Source: Amia ocellicauda (Eukaryota; Chordata; Actinopteri; Amiiformes; Amiidae). From it: a DNA stretch of 64,000 bases. Below, piece by piece: positions 36,244-48,904 of this stretch. The notes under the pieces are model-generated. The model was not told the DNA's origin. It ran no database searches and saw nothing but the letters and a program-made list of their open reading frames with translations. Position 1 is the stretch's first letter; each line of letters begins with the position of its first letter. The DNA lies in assembly GCF_036373705.1 (NCBI RefSeq), contig NC_089864.1:4245001-4309000 (forward strand). The letters are read 5' to 3'. The position numbers and the translations under genes are program-made.

Positions 36244-36565
36244 CTGTGGACAGGAAGAGAAGCAGGTCACTGCACAGCACACAGCCTGCTGGGACCTTGA
36301 GTGCAGTTATGTGTGTGTCTGTGTCTCAGACATGATAACACTGTGCTTGACATGGTCAAGTCCCTCTATAAAGTTGTTGTTTAAAAGCTCCTAAACAGGG
36401 CTGACCCTCAACTGAAGTGAGTTTGACAGGTAAAGATAAAGTTGTCAAATTCTGTCAGCTTTGACCTCAGCCAGGTCAAACAACATCACCTTGGATTCTT
36501 CATAAATTAATCAGTGATCAACAAATCCTGTCATTGAGGCCATGTGCTATCCATACCACCACCAC

Positions 36566-36566
36566 C

Positions 36567-36622
<56 letters not shown>
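36566..36622. repeat. (AAT)n microsatellite
   Basis: Nearly pure AAT tract at the left edge of tandem unit T1; an equivalent tract begins unit T2 at 38818. Confidence 0.9.
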
Positions 36623-37378
36623 CAATAACAGTCTATTAAGTCAGAGCTCTGTTCCTCCCGGCCTCAAAACCCTTAGAGATCTACACTGTCAATCATATTA
36701 CTTGTAAGAAGATAAAATTTGTGCAGCTAAAATACAAAACTAAACTCTGAACCTAGGAAGAAACCAATTAAAATACATTCAAGCATATACAGATAGATAG
36801 ATAAGCAGATGCATATAAAGATAAAAGTAACTACAGAGGGATAGGTAGACGGATGTATTTACACTAACAGGATGATCACTGAAATGTAACAGCCAACACC
36901 CTGGTGACCAGAAGTGGTTTGTGATGAGTGCGAGTCACTCCTATCATGAGATACAGGTGCTGCATTTTCTGTTCTCAGGCTTAAAATAACTGATCGGCTG
37001 CAGTTCATTATCAATGTGCTGAATTTGCATTGGTCTAAGTGAATATAAACTCATGGTTTCAACAGAGACAGAACCGACTCGGCACAGACAGCACTGGGAG
37101 TTAAATACTGGATGTGTGATGGTGGATAAACAGGACCAGAACTGAGATCCGGCCGCCCGTCAGGAACAACAAATTCAGAAGAAGAACTAGGAAGGAGGAA
37201 GAGTCCGCCATTAAACACAAGAACAAAACTGTCAAATCGAAAGTGAAATACAGGAGTTGACAGAGGAACTGTTTTTCAAAACCAAGAGGCAAAGACTAGG
37301 GCGTAAACACCACCCTTAAACATACCCTCTTGTGGTAAAATCAAATGCAAATTACATGCAAGGCTTTACGTACCATTT

Positions 37379-37600
37379 TCTGTTCATTGCAGTTGCGCTT
37401 AGAGAAGGCGCTGGCCGCGCTCATGTTCACGCCGATGGCTGACGTCCTTGGCTTTGACGTACAGGGACGTGACGGTTCAGTGCTGTGGACAGTGCGTGCT
37501 CCGATCTTGCGGGGGCCACAGTAATTTCCCGTCCATCCACTACTGTCCACACTGGAGTTCAGCTGTGCTGTATAGTATGGCATATGATGATCATAGAGGA
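37379..37600 (-). promoter_or_regulatory. Candidate first exon/promoter of gene B (ATG then GTACGTAA)
   Basis: On the minus strand GAACAGAAAATG is followed by GTACGTAAAG, a good 5' splice site directly after an ATG. The same arrangement is kept in T2 (near 39630) and T3 (near 44428). Preceding sequence is GC-richer than its surroundings (GTGAACATGAGCGCGGCC). It looks like a first exon, but ATG ending in phase 0 does not fit the phase 2 needed by the next exon, so the transcript structure is unresolved. Confidence 0.4.
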
Positions 37601-38009
37601 GTTCATAAACGGTAAGAGTTAAATGGCCAACAGAGGGTCTTATAGAGACGTGTAATATTCACCACAAATTAATACGAAATTCTTATAATTAAACAAACAA
37701 ACAAACAAACAAAAAACCTTCTGACTGCGAAGGGATTTTAATATTCTGTCTGGTTCAGGTGAGCCCAGTTATAACAACATGAGTTCAGCCTCTCCACTCT
37801 CCACAGCATGATGCTGCAGTAGTGTGCGCTGGTGTGTGTGGCTCTGGATACAGGTCAGGTCCAGGTCAGAGCAGTGCAGCTGGAGGAGGGGTCTCTGTGC
37901 TCTCTCCTCACATCAGTGTCTCTCCTCTGGAGCTGACCCTCCACCTGCCGCCCCTCCAGAGCCAGAGACCCCAGAGCTCTGCCAGCCCCAGTGACCACAG
38001 CCGGCGCCC

Positions 38010-38272
38010 CATCCCTCTCCCCCAGACCCTCTCATGTCTACATCAGAGAAGGAGGGGAGCTGGAGAGTCAGGCAGAAGTCTGATCCTCTCCAGGGGAACC
38101 TCTGCTCTGTTCTCAAACCCAGGGCTGGGCTAAAGTTTACTTTTGCTTGCTGGTCATCCATCCCATTTAATGTAGAGCTGCTCTACAGGAGTCCCTCTGC
38201 AGGCTGATCCATCACAGGGCAGAGTGACAGAGTCCCCGACTCCCACTGACACTGAGACAGGAGCTGAGGAGA
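38010..38272 (-). pseudogene. V-exon pseudogene of family 2 in tandem unit T1
   Basis: On the minus strand after a CCTCAG acceptor the frame reads SSAPVSVSVGVGDSVTLPCD and EQLYIKWDG, then hits TGA. A piece with ENRTEVPLERI-like coding (GAGGTTCCCCTGGAGAGGAT) continues in a different frame. The 3' part runs into sequence shared with 44790-45020. It has no D2 or TM exon. Confidence 0.85.
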
Positions 38273-38764
38273 CTGAGGAAAGAAGAAAAACAGAGAATGA
38301 ATTGTGTTTGGGGGGTTGTGTCTGAATTTAAACACTTTTTACACATTAAGTACATGTAAACAAATGCTTAAATACACTATTATTATGAGTAACTAACATG
38401 TAGTTAACGAGTACATACTATATTATAAACTGTCATTTGGGAGAGCTGTTTTAAAGTGTTACCATAATTATGTAATTTAGTCATTTATTCTCCTATGAGA
38501 TTGCACTTATACAATGTTTTGTCATACTCTTGCCTTTGCATTACTAGCACTTGTATTGTTTATTTTGATTTCCCCTTTGCTCCCTCTCCCTTGGCCCTAG
38601 ACTGTGATTTAACATCTTGTCTGCACTTATCAGCTTTTACATTCTAGGATGTAAGACCTTATATATTGTTTACAGTATATCTCCTATACACTTGTGTAAA
38701 TTCTGAATTTGTCAAATGTATTATGCCTTCAACTGTACTGTATTATTGCACTTTGTATTGCTCT

Positions 38765-38816
38765 TATATATTGTAAGTCACCCTGGAGAAGGGTGTCTGC
38801 TAACAAATAAATAAAC

Positions 38817-38817
<1 letters not shown>
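38765..38817. mobile_element. L2/V-SINE-type 3' tail
   Basis: TTGTAAGTCACCCTGGAGAA and GGGTGTCTGCTAACAAATAA is the common fish L2-type tail. It is followed directly by the (AAT)n tract 38818-38880. Confidence 0.65.
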
Positions 38818-38872
<55 letters not shown>

Positions 38873-39830
38873 TAAAATAACAACAACAATAACAGTCTAT
38901 TAAGTCAGAGCACTGTTCCTCCCGGAGTCAAATGCTCTTAGAGATCTACACTGTCAATCATATTACTTGCAAACAGTTCATGTTTGTGCAGCTAAAATGC
39001 AAAGCTAAACCCTGAACTTACGAAGAAACCAATTAAAATATATTCAAGCATATACAGATAGATAGATAAGTAGATACATATAAAGATGAAAGTAAATATA
39101 GAGGGATAGGTAGACAGATGTATTTACACTAACGGGATGATCACTGAAATGTAACAGCCAACACCCTGGTGACCAGAAGTGGTTTGTGATGAGTGCGAGT
39201 CACTCCTATCATGAGATACAGGTGCTGCATTTTCTGTTCTCAGGCTTAAAATAACTGATCGGCTGCAGTTCATTATCAATGTGCTGAATTTGCATTGGTC
39301 TAAGTGAATATAAACTCATGGTTTCAACAGAGACAGAACCGACTCGGCACAGACAGCACTGGGAGTTAAATACTGGATGTGTGATGGTGGATAAACAGGA
39401 CCAGAACTGAGATCCGGCCGCCCATCAGGAACAATACATGTAGAACGAGAATTAAGAAGGAGGAAGTGTCCGCCATTAAACACAAGAACAAAACTGACAA
39501 AGCGAAAGTAAAATACCGGAGTTTACAGAGGACCTGTTTTTGAAATCAAAAGAGACACAGACTAGGGTGTGAACACCACCCTTAAACTTACCCTCTTGTG
39601 GTAAAAACAAATGCAAAAGGATTTACGTACCATTTTCTATTCATTGCCCTCCTTGTTAGGCTGCAGGATAGGAAGTTGCTGTTGAGACAGCGTAGGCCGT
39701 GCTCATGTTTACGCCAAGGCTGCTTTGTGGCTGATGTCGAGCTCGGGACGTTGGCTTCGACGTAAAGGGCACGTGACGGTGTCAGTGCTGTGCACACTGT
39801 GAGAGTGTAGCTGCAACTGGGAGTGCTAGA
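38818..39830. repeat. Tandem unit T2
   Basis: Begins with (AAT)n, then the block shared with T1. It contains an exon-1-like region at about 39628-39800 (ATG then GTACGTAAAT on the minus strand). The V-exon part present in T1 is missing; the unit passes directly to intron-like sequence at 39837. Confidence 0.8.
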
Positions 39831-39981
39831 GGAGGATGAGGAAAGAAGAAAGACAGAGAATGAATTGTGTTTGGGGGTTTGTGTCTGAATTTAAACACTT
39901 TTTACGCATTAAGTATATGTAAACAAATGCTTAATTACACTGTTCTTATGAGTAACTAACATGTGGTTAATGAGTACCTAC

Positions 39982-40562
39982 ACAGCAAAATCTATAGTGT
40001 TAGAATTACAGTGTTAAAATATAGTGTTATATAGTGAAATCATTGTTATTTCAACACTCATTGGGTGAAATTAACACTCTGAGAGTTGAACCATCTTGAG
40101 AGTCACTGTTAATACTGGGTGTCAAAATAAAGAGTGTTGAATTAACACTGAACTGGTGTAAAACCAAATAACTGAACTTTCCCACAATGCACAATAATTT
40201 ATGTTTTATTGTGTTATTTTTTCTTAATTATTGTGTATATATTAATTATTGTAAAGTAATTATTGTTTGAGTGTAAAATGTATATTTATCTGCCAATATA
40301 TTTATATTTGTGTTGTCAGGTTTTTCTACACTAAGTAGAAGTCATGTCTTTGAATCAACACCTAACAATTATTTGGTTTTGTCTTGTCTATGTCTTTGCT
40401 TGTGGTGTTGCTTTTGAGCATTAACTGTCTAAGCATGACCACTTTGCTTGTCTTATTGGGTCTGGGTATTTATGTACTTAAAATATAATTATAAAGCTAC
40501 ATTACATTGTGCATGTACACTTAACACTTACAGTGTTCAGTTTGCTAATGATTTTGTGCTGT
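39982..40562. mobile_element. Non-autonomous DNA element, about 580 bp, inserted between T2 and T3
   Basis: Sequence on both sides aligns with 38290-38470 as one continuous stretch, so the 580 bp is an insertion. Its ends read ACAGCAAAATC and GATTTTGTGCTGT, short inverted repeats, next to TA on both sides. The interior has many AGTGTTA/TTAACACT motifs. No protein is encoded. Confidence 0.6.
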
Positions 40563-40786
40563 ATACTATGATAATAAACTGTCATTTAGGAGACCTATTG
40601 TAAAGTGTTACCATAATGATGAGAATAATAATAACAGTAACAACCCATTAAGTCAGAGCTCTGTTCCTCCTGGCCTCAAAACCCTTAGAGATCTACACTG
40701 TCAATCATATTACTTGCAAGATAATGTTTGTGCAGATATAATGCAAAACTAAACCCTGAAGTTAGGAGGAAACCAATTATAATATA

Positions 40787-43700
40787 CAGTGGCTCCCAAA
40801 AGTATTCACCCCCTTGAACTTTTCCACGTATAATTGTAAATCAGAATGGATTCGATCAGGAGTTTTTGCCACTGATCAACACAGAAAATGTCCATATTGT
40901 CAGAGTGAAAAATATAAGCTGCAAATTGTTCTAAATTAATTAGAAATACAAAACAGAAAATACTTGAAGGCATAAGTAATCACCCCTTCAATCCATATTT
41001 TGTAGAGGCACCTTTGGCAGCAATTACAGCCATGAGTCTATGTGGATAAGTCTCTACCAGCTGTGCACATCTGGACACAGCAATGTTTGCCCATTTGTCT
41101 TTGCAAAATTGCTCAAGCTCCATCAAGTTGTATGGGGACCTTTGGTGCAGTGGCGTGTCCAGAACATTTTGAATAGGGTGTCCAAGGGGTGGTACAGACC
41201 TAATTTAGAGGGGCCATCCTTAATCGATGCAAGATAGATTTTCTCAATATAATTATGATGGTTCAACACATTAAATGATTCAGCTTAGGTTTGGTACATT
41301 TCCTCCTTCAAATAAATCATAATTCATAATTCAATTCCAAGTCTTAATACAGTGTTTGCATTGAAGTTTATGACTTTATAAAAGGGTATTAGCATACATT
41401 AGTACATATTTAACATAATGTAGAAACTATAAACAAATTATAAATAACAATTAAAACAATACAAAAATAATCATAATATATACATACAAACCCAAACCCC
41501 AGCAGCACTTTGCAGATACACGATAAATACATGAGTATTGATGAGATCTATGGCGCCATAAAAATATTTCAGACTGCACCTTTAAAACAGCCGAATAAAC
41601 CTGTTTTTGTGCTGGGTGGCAAAAAGTTTGATAAACTGGTCCATGTCAAGTGCCTTAATCTGGCTCTTGCAGCCTCAGTGCTGAGAGCAGCCAGGTCACT
41701 CGGTGTGTTTGGGGTTCGTGTGATGTCTCTCACTCCGCATGTTGCCGGCTTTCAAAGCCAGTGTGAATGGGGGGCAAAATGGAAAAAAGCAGGCAAACGT
41801 TGCGTGTATTGTGCTGGCATTTCAGAGTGAATGGGGCTGGACGCGGGCAGCCTCGGTGACTCAAACTGTCTTTCTGGCTCCGTGGTCACAGATCACATGC
41901 AGACGAGCAGAAGCGAAAATACAACACGAAAATGCAAAGCTAACTCAGCCTTTACTTTACTTGTGTCTAATTTCACACGGAATGAAAGCGTTTCCCCCAG
42001 ATTAGGACATTAGGTGCTACAGGGAAATAAATTGCTAGATTAATTTCTCATTCATGATCACAATACATAAATATACATACAATTGAACACTGTGTATCCT
42101 CCAGTTGAATATAAGAAAATGTACACAGGTGGAAACACTGGGGTTTGTTCGTGAAGGGTTTTACACCGATTTGCAATTTCAGTCACTTTTTCTGTATTGA
42201 CTAAAATACAAATTTATGTTAACATGCATTCATCACGGCGCATAAAGTTTATTATGAATATGCTTTGAACGGATCATTTTTCATTCATGTTGCAGCTGAT
42301 TTTTTAGTTCGTTTTTTTATTATTTCGACTTGTTGTTAGAAAAACAGTCGGATACAGATCGGTGTAATGTAGAAATCCTTATGGACGCCGCTTGTTTTGG
42401 GATATTTGCGGCGCAGTGATGGGAAATCACAATTGTGCTCATTGAAGGCTGTGATGATGGTCCCAAATCAGCACAGCTGCACTAGAACCGATGTGTTGAA
42501 ATTATACACACACATCATGTGTTAATAGTACCATGACACATTTTGTGTTGTTTTCTACGAAATATGTGCAGAGTACGGCCTTTCGAGTAACGTTATTTAT
42601 TTTAACCTTAGTCCTCTGCGAAATGTATTTCAACCAATCGCTTCCACATGTCTTTCACTGGAGGACAGCTTAGTGTTTGAGCTGTCAACACAACCTGTTC
42701 TGTGGCCACGAAATTACGAGAGGTGAGTAACATTCATTTATTTTAATCATCTGTTTCAGTTAATTTTAAAATTGCAACAGAAGTTTTTTTTCCATGTAGT
42801 TATTATTGTCCAAAAACGAGCAGGATGGGTCGGATGGCCTCCTCTCGATTGTACATGTCCTTCTTATGCCCTTAATTAATATCGCGGAACAGCCCTGGGA
42901 CCATGTGAAACAAAAACACTCCGGATTTCGACCTTAAAACTCAACATTTAAACTTGTAATCTCTAAAGTTCAGGTTTTACATGAGACATTCTTGTTTTGT
43001 TTTCTTTGACAGGCCCCAGATCTCTTCCGTATATTAGATATGTGTAGACCAGGGGTTTTCCAGGTGTTTTGTTCCAGGTGAGTTCTTAATTGCTTAATTG
43101 AATCCTTAATTGACCTAACAAAGCAATATATAATTCAATTAAGTAATTAAGACCTAGGTTGGAAGAAAAACCAGCAGGCCAGGGAGTACTTTGAAAACCC
43201 ATGGTGTAGACCCTGGTCCTGGAGAGCCCCTATCCAGCAAGTTTTAGAGGTCACCCTTCTATTGCCAATTTTTAAACACCTGGAAGTATTTCAGTCAGAT
43301 CAGTGAAGCTTTGGTTTGGTAAATTCAGTAATTTTGAAACCATTGAAGCAATTATCAAAATACCTGCAGCCTCTCTGAGTGAGAGCTCCCTTTGGTTGAT
43401 TTGCTTAATTGATTAATAACTCACATGTGTTCCTAGTATTTAGAAATTGGTGATTTAGGGTGACCTATAAGAGAAACTGGATTGGGGCTCTCCAGGACCA
43501 GGGCTGGAGACCCCTTGTGTGATTTTTTTTAAAGGGTTAAAGGGTTTTAGTGTTACGTGGGTGATTCACCATTTTTTAGAAGAACAGCTTATAGTAGTTG
43601 TATAGTAACAGTTCTATACTCACTATTAAAAATATTAAAGTGCAATATCAGTTATTTTCTGTTTTGAATTTGTAATTAATTTGTAACACTTGCAGATTGT

Positions 43701-43838
43701 ATTTTTCACTTTGACATTATGGCCATTTTCTGTGTTGATCAGTGGCAAAAACTCCTGATTAATTCCACTCTGATTTCATGTTGTAACACAATGACATGTG
43801 GAAAAGTCCAAGGGGGTGAATACTTTTGAGAGCCACTG
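40787..43838. mobile_element. Tc1/mariner-type DNA transposon, 3052 bp, TA target, with nested repeats
   Basis: Ends are CAGTGGCTCCCAAAAGTATT and AATACTTTTGAGAGCCACTG, inverted repeats, flanked by TA at 40785-40786 and 43839-43840. Units T1 and T2 show the empty site (ATTCAAGCATATA context), which confirms the insertion. No transposase frame is intact. Nested inside are a LINE tail at 42822-42880 (GGGTCGGATGGCCTCCTCTC) and, at about 43200-43515, an element with long inverted ends (CCTGGTCCTGGAGAGCCCC and GGGGCTCTCCAGGACCAGGG). The block 41500-42010 has unrelated open frames without motifs. Confidence 0.8.
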
Positions 43839-45019
43839 TATTCAAGCATATATAGATCAATAGATAGGTAGATGTATATAATGATACAAGTAAATACAGA
43901 GGGATAGGTAGTCGGATGTATTTACACTAACAGGATGATCACTGAAATGTAACAGCCAACACCCTGGTGACCAGAAGTGGTTTGTGATGAGTGCGAGTCA
44001 CTCCTATCATGAGATACAGGTGCTGCATTTTCTGTTCTCAGGCTTAAAATAACTGATCGGCTGCAGTTCATTATCAATGTGCTGAATTTGCATTGGTCTA
44101 AGTGAATATAAACTCATGGTTTCAACAGAGACAGAACCGACTCGGCACAGACAGCACTGGGAGTTAAATACTGGATGTGTGATGGTGGATAAACAGGACC
44201 AGAACTGAGATCCGGCCGCCCGTCAGAAACAATACATGTAGAACGAGAATTAAGAAGGAGGAAGAGTCCGCCATTAAACACAAGAACAAAACTGACAAAT
44301 CGAAAGTGAAATACAGGAGTTGACAGAGGAACTGTTTTTTAAATCAAAAGAGACTACAACATAAACGCCCTTAAACTTCCCTCCTGAGGTAAAAACAAAT
44401 GTATATTGGATAAAAGGATTTACGTACCATTTGCTATTTATTGATCTCCTAGTTACGCTGCAGTATAGGAAGTTGCTGTTAGAGAAGGCATTGGCTGTGC
44501 TCACATTGACACCAAAGCTGGTTTGTGGCTGACGTCACATTCGTGACCTTGGCTTCGACGTAAAGGGCACATAACAGTGTCAGTGCAGATGATGAGCAGA
44601 GAGGAATTTATAAACAGTAAGAGTTGATTGGCCAACACAGTGGCTGGTAGAGCTGTGTAAGATCAGCATTCACCACAAATGCGTATGACATTTTAAATGA
44701 ATAAAAACCTTCTGACTGTGAAGGGATTTTAATGTTCTAGCCAGTTCAGATGAGCCCAGTTATAACAACATGAGTTCAGCCTCTCCACTCTCCACAGCAT
44801 GATGCTGCAGTAGTGTGCGCTGGTGTGTGTGGCTCTGGATACAGGTCAGGTCCAGGTCAGAGCAGTGCAGCTGGAGGAGGGGTCTCTGTGCTCTCTCCTC
44901 ACATCAGTGTCTCTCCTCTGGAGCTGACCCTCCACCTGCCGCCCCTCCAGAGCCAGAGACCCCAGAGCTCTGCCAGCCCCAGTGACCACAGCCGGCGCCC
45001 CATCCCTCTCCCCCAGACC

Positions 45020-45108
45020 CTCTCATGTCTCCATCAGAGAGCAGTGTGTGCTGGAGAGTCAGGGAGAAGTCCCCCTGTCTGATCCTCTCCAGGGGAACCT
45101 CAGCTCGT
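45020..45108 (-). pseudogene. V-exon fragment of family 2 in unit T3
   Basis: On the minus strand GAGGTTCCCCTGGAGAGGAT and CAGGGGGACTTCTCCCTGAC encode VPLERIRQGDFSLTLQHT. The 5' part of the exon is cut off at 45108, and past CTGATGGAGACATGAGAGGG it runs into the same non-V sequence as in T1. Confidence 0.85.
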
Positions 45109-45595
45109 TCTTTTATTTAAAGGTCTAAACTTAGAGTTTCACCTGCTTTGTATTTTAAGGAATTGTTCCCAAAATGGAAAATACTGCTCCATTGTGTGTT
45201 AATGGAACACGTTTTGTTCTGTATTCTGACTTAATTCAACATGCATCCATTCCATTTGTACTGCATTCTTCTGCAAGTGAATCACACCCAGCAGTTTTAA
45301 TGCGTTTGAAATGTACAGTGAATGATGTTAATTGTGATAGAAACTGGTTTCTAAACAAATGCAATGAAGTGGAACCTGTGTGTCTCTGTCTCTTGGCCAC
45401 CCTAACAACCTGCATCTGTAGTATTACTTCTGTTATTTCATAAGCGACACCCAGCTGAACTATATTGTATAGTGACATGTATATTGTTCACGTGTATTTA
45501 TCACTTAAATGTCCTTCTGTTAAAATTCAACAATACATTTTAAGAGCAGATTGTTTGTGATACACATGCCCCTATATTATAGAAGTGGTGATACA

Positions 45596-45662
<67 letters not shown>

Positions 45663-46553
45663 GTTTTGAAGGGCAGTGGAAATTGCTTTTGTAGTGACTC
45701 CCTTAACTTTTTTTTATGTTTTTTGCTCCATTGCCCGGTCCCTTAACATTCAGCGAATCGGAGCGCCGAGCCGCCACGCCTGGAGGTAATACTCGTCCTG
45801 ACTTTTCACACTAAATTTACCCTGGCATTTTATGTGTAGGTTGGTGCTGGAAAAGTTATAGTTTAGTCTACAAAACAGAGAGTAATTGTTTATTATTTAT
45901 ATGATGATGTGCGTGCAGTAAAATGTAAGTAGACATGTTTGTTCATGTTTGGTATAGGTTATTTGCGCTACATATTGAGAATAGCGATGCTAGTCTGTTA
46001 GCCAGCTGAGTCTTATCTACTGCGTCACCATGCGGTCGTAAATCGAACTGCGTTCATATATATATATTGTGTTTTACCGTTATCTATTGTTTTCATGTTT
46101 ATTGAATTTAAGACAGTGTATTATCGATTTGTATAAGTTGCATACGTTTCTAGAGTTTACCGTGGTTAAAGTCATTTCTCAGCATGTAGCTGTAGTAAGA
46201 TAGCATAGATCCATATCATGTGTGCATTTATGCAGCATGTAAATTCATTGAGCATATTAGCTTTAATGTCAGAACTGTGCATATTTGTGTTATTCTTATT
46301 TTCATGATTATTGGTTATATTGATTATTATATTAGTGATTTTATGTTATTGATATTTCTTTGTAGAACAACACATGCATATATATCAAATTTAATATTAC
46401 AATTACTGAAGACAGCGTTTTGGATACAGTGCTAGTGATCCAATAAAGGGACATTGTTTGGCATGAATGAGAATTGAGCATTTTTACCGATGCCCACAAC
46501 GATCACACCTTTTGAATGATCAGCTATTTAACTCTTTCATCAACCTCCGCTAC
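45109..46553. other. Intergenic with (ATT)n
   Basis: A long (ATT)n tract covers 45598-45663. Open frames at 45174-45443 and 46220-46435 have no recognisable motif. No Ig exon. Confidence 0.55.
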
Positions 46554-46554
46554 A

Positions 46555-46630
<76 letters not shown>

Positions 46631-46650
46631 TTATTAGTAGTAGTAGTACA
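46554..46650. repeat. (ATT)n-(AGT)n compound microsatellite
   Basis: ATT units to about 46588, then AGT units with one interruption to 46648. Confidence 0.9.
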
Positions 46651-46654
46651 TAAG

Positions 46655-46790
46655 AAAGTTTACAAACAAGATGATGCCATTCGACCCATCGTGCTCTTTT
46701 GCTGTCCATTAATAACTATGTGATCCAAGGATCCTATCCAGTCTGTTTTAAAATCCCAAATTGTCGGCTTCAACCACATTTTGTATCAAT
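46655..46790 (-). mobile_element. LINE (CR1-like) 3' tail fragment
   Basis: Reverse complement of the tail at 2100-2275: CATAAGAAAGTTTACAAACA, GATCCAAGGATCCTATCCAG and a piece of the WNKLP..VV-encoding region (TCGGCTTCAACCACAT). Confidence 0.75.
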
Positions 46791-47448
46791 GTGCAGCTTT
46801 ATCTACAATTAACATGCAGTGTCTTCATATCAACACCATCATACTCTGGCTGCACTAGGTAGTGTGACTAGTTTTTGTGAAATCTAGCTTTAAATTGCTG
46901 TGTGTGCTTTTATGAACTTTCTGAATACTTGTAATACTAGGTGGCGCTGTAAGTGTAACATGTTGTTTTGCTATAGCAGCGAGATTGTTCTAGTATATCA
47001 GTATACACCAGTCTTTAACTCACTACCAGAAGTACAAACTTAAGATCTGTTACAACTACAGCACACTGATCTGAAGATTAATCAGGGACCGGCTCCTATT
47101 GTAAAATGTTGCCAATCAGAATCCAGTGTCTTACTGGAATGGGCTGTGTTATTGTGTCTGTAGCAGACTAGACAGCCAGGTGTTGAGCAGCTGGTGCTGT
47201 GGTCCTCTGCACTTCAATAAAGAGGGCTGCCATCTCCTTGAGATGGTCAAACATGATTCTACTGTTTCTCTCTCTCTCTCTCTCATCCCACACTGACAGC
47301 ACAGAAGACACATAAGTGTTTCTGCTGCTCCTCTACAGCTGATCGCCTCGCAGTACAAAACACTGGGCTCCAGCTCCACTACTGTTTGAAGTTCAGGTCA
47401 GACACAAACCCCCGAAAACTGATACCCAAATAATGTAACATGCTCTTC
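46791..47448. other. Intergenic, nothing recognised
   Basis: Only a short (CT)n tract near 47267-47284 stands out. Confidence 0.4.
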
Positions 47449-47528
47449 CTGCAGGAGAAGGAGCCTCTGTCTCGGTGTGCGCTGTGGAGAGGGGCGAAGC
47501 GAGTCGCCCTGGCCCCGGGTACGAGCAC
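47449..47528 (+). pseudogene. D3 exon fragment of family 2
   Basis: CTGCAGGAGAAGGAGCCTCT to GGCCCCGGGTACGAGCAC matches the centre of the gene A D3 exon (SVCAVERG, then PGPGYEH). It is cut on both sides, with TGTTGAGAATGG following. Confidence 0.85.
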
Positions 47529-48850
47529 TGTTGAGAATGGAAATGAGTATCTGTGGTGACAGACATTGAGGTTTGTGCACCAAGCCAGTCATGTCATGTG
47601 TGTGAGAGAGTGCTGCTTCAGAAGAAGCACAATGCATCTCACCACTTCCTGCCACCTGAAGTGTGCTAACTTGCCATCACAGTAACGTCAATAGAAATTA
47701 TCTGATTTATTTTTCTTGTGCCCCCCAAATCTGAATTTGTTGTGTGCAGCCCCTCCCTCACTGTGAATGAACTCTGACTGTGACGCTGTATTGACCACAG
47801 AAATATCTGTGTGTTGAAAATATGGACAGTAGAGAAGGATGGAGGAAAAATTTAAACATAGTGAATAAATTGTACAATTCTATTGTATTAGTTTATTTAT
47901 TTATTTGTCATGTATATAATTATGTTTTTTCTGTGAATGCAAAGTATGTCCGAGTTGGCAGGATGTTGATTTGAGGTTTCTGCTGTATAAAACTATAGAT
48001 TTTCTAGCTGGCAACATGTGATGCATTTGTGTGGTATTGTTAGGCTATACTTTATGTATAGGAATTAGTGGGCACAGTACCCAAGCAGTCAGTTCCTTCC
48101 ATGTGGGGAGTATTAACTTGCCATACAGAACAAACAGCAACACAGTAAGAGCATCTCATGTGTTATCCATGCTCTTCTCCTTTCCTCAAATCAAACCACA
48201 GACCTGGAGAAGCTCGGCTTGTTTGGAGAAAGGGATGAAGTGGAATGGTGAGTGGAGGACTTTATTGACATCCTTTTTCGACAGTGTCTCTACAGTCTGT
48301 ACCTGCTGCTGGAGTATGAGCTGCGACGCAGTCACAGAGCAGCGTCCATGCACTGCTCTTCAACTGCAGTTCATCCCTCATGAGAACAGAAGTACAGTTC
48401 ATTACACTGCTGTATATCTGGAATGCACTCTTAGTATACTGGGATATACTTAAACTGTACTTCTGTTTCAGAAGGGGTGAGTTTGTTTGGCTTAGTTTCA
48501 AGTAAGATTTCTACTCACTACCACTAACTTCTGATCAACTGAATCAAGATTATAACATTTTAGAACAGGATAGAAATAGAAGACGAGCTCTCTGTACTGA
48601 CACACTGAATCGCTCTGTACTGACTAACAGGCTGTGCAGAAACACAGACTGGACAGACAGATAGACAGATAGATTGGACAGAGAGACAGACTGGATAGAT
48701 ACACACACTGTACAAACAGTAAATGTGACAAACTGATACACTGTAATACAGATGTAGGCAAACGCTCATCCAAACCACAGTGTTATAATGGGTGTTTTGG
48801 TGACCTCTTGTTTAGACCAATATACCAAAAGCTCTGTCATGATATTCCTT

Positions 48851-48904
<54 letters not shown>

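Larger units (their letters stand above)
36625..38290. repeat. Tandem unit T1 (upstream of gene B)
   Basis: First of three related units. It shares with T2 and T3 a block of about 450 bp including CCAACACCCTGGTGACCAGA, CGAGTCACTCCTATCATGAG and CAGAACTGAGATCCGGCCGC. T1 also contains the exon-1-like region at 37379-37600 and the V pseudoexon at 38010-38272. Confidence 0.85.
40600..45108. repeat. Tandem unit T3, split by a 3.05-kb transposon
   Basis: Left part 40600-40786 and right part 43839-45108 together align with T1. It has an exon-1-like region near 44428-44560 and a V relic at 45020-45108. T1 and T3 share the stretch before the V relic (TGAGCCCAGTTATAACAACA). Confidence 0.8.

Noticed and set aside
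37379-37583. Coding exon of 60-80 residues on the minus strand
   Set aside because: The frame is not shared by T2 and T3 and its phase does not join to the next exon; only the ATG-donor end is conserved.
46524-46709. Hydrophobic open frame (poly-Leu/Ile) as a membrane protein
   Set aside because: It is a translation of an (ATT)n/(AGT)n microsatellite.
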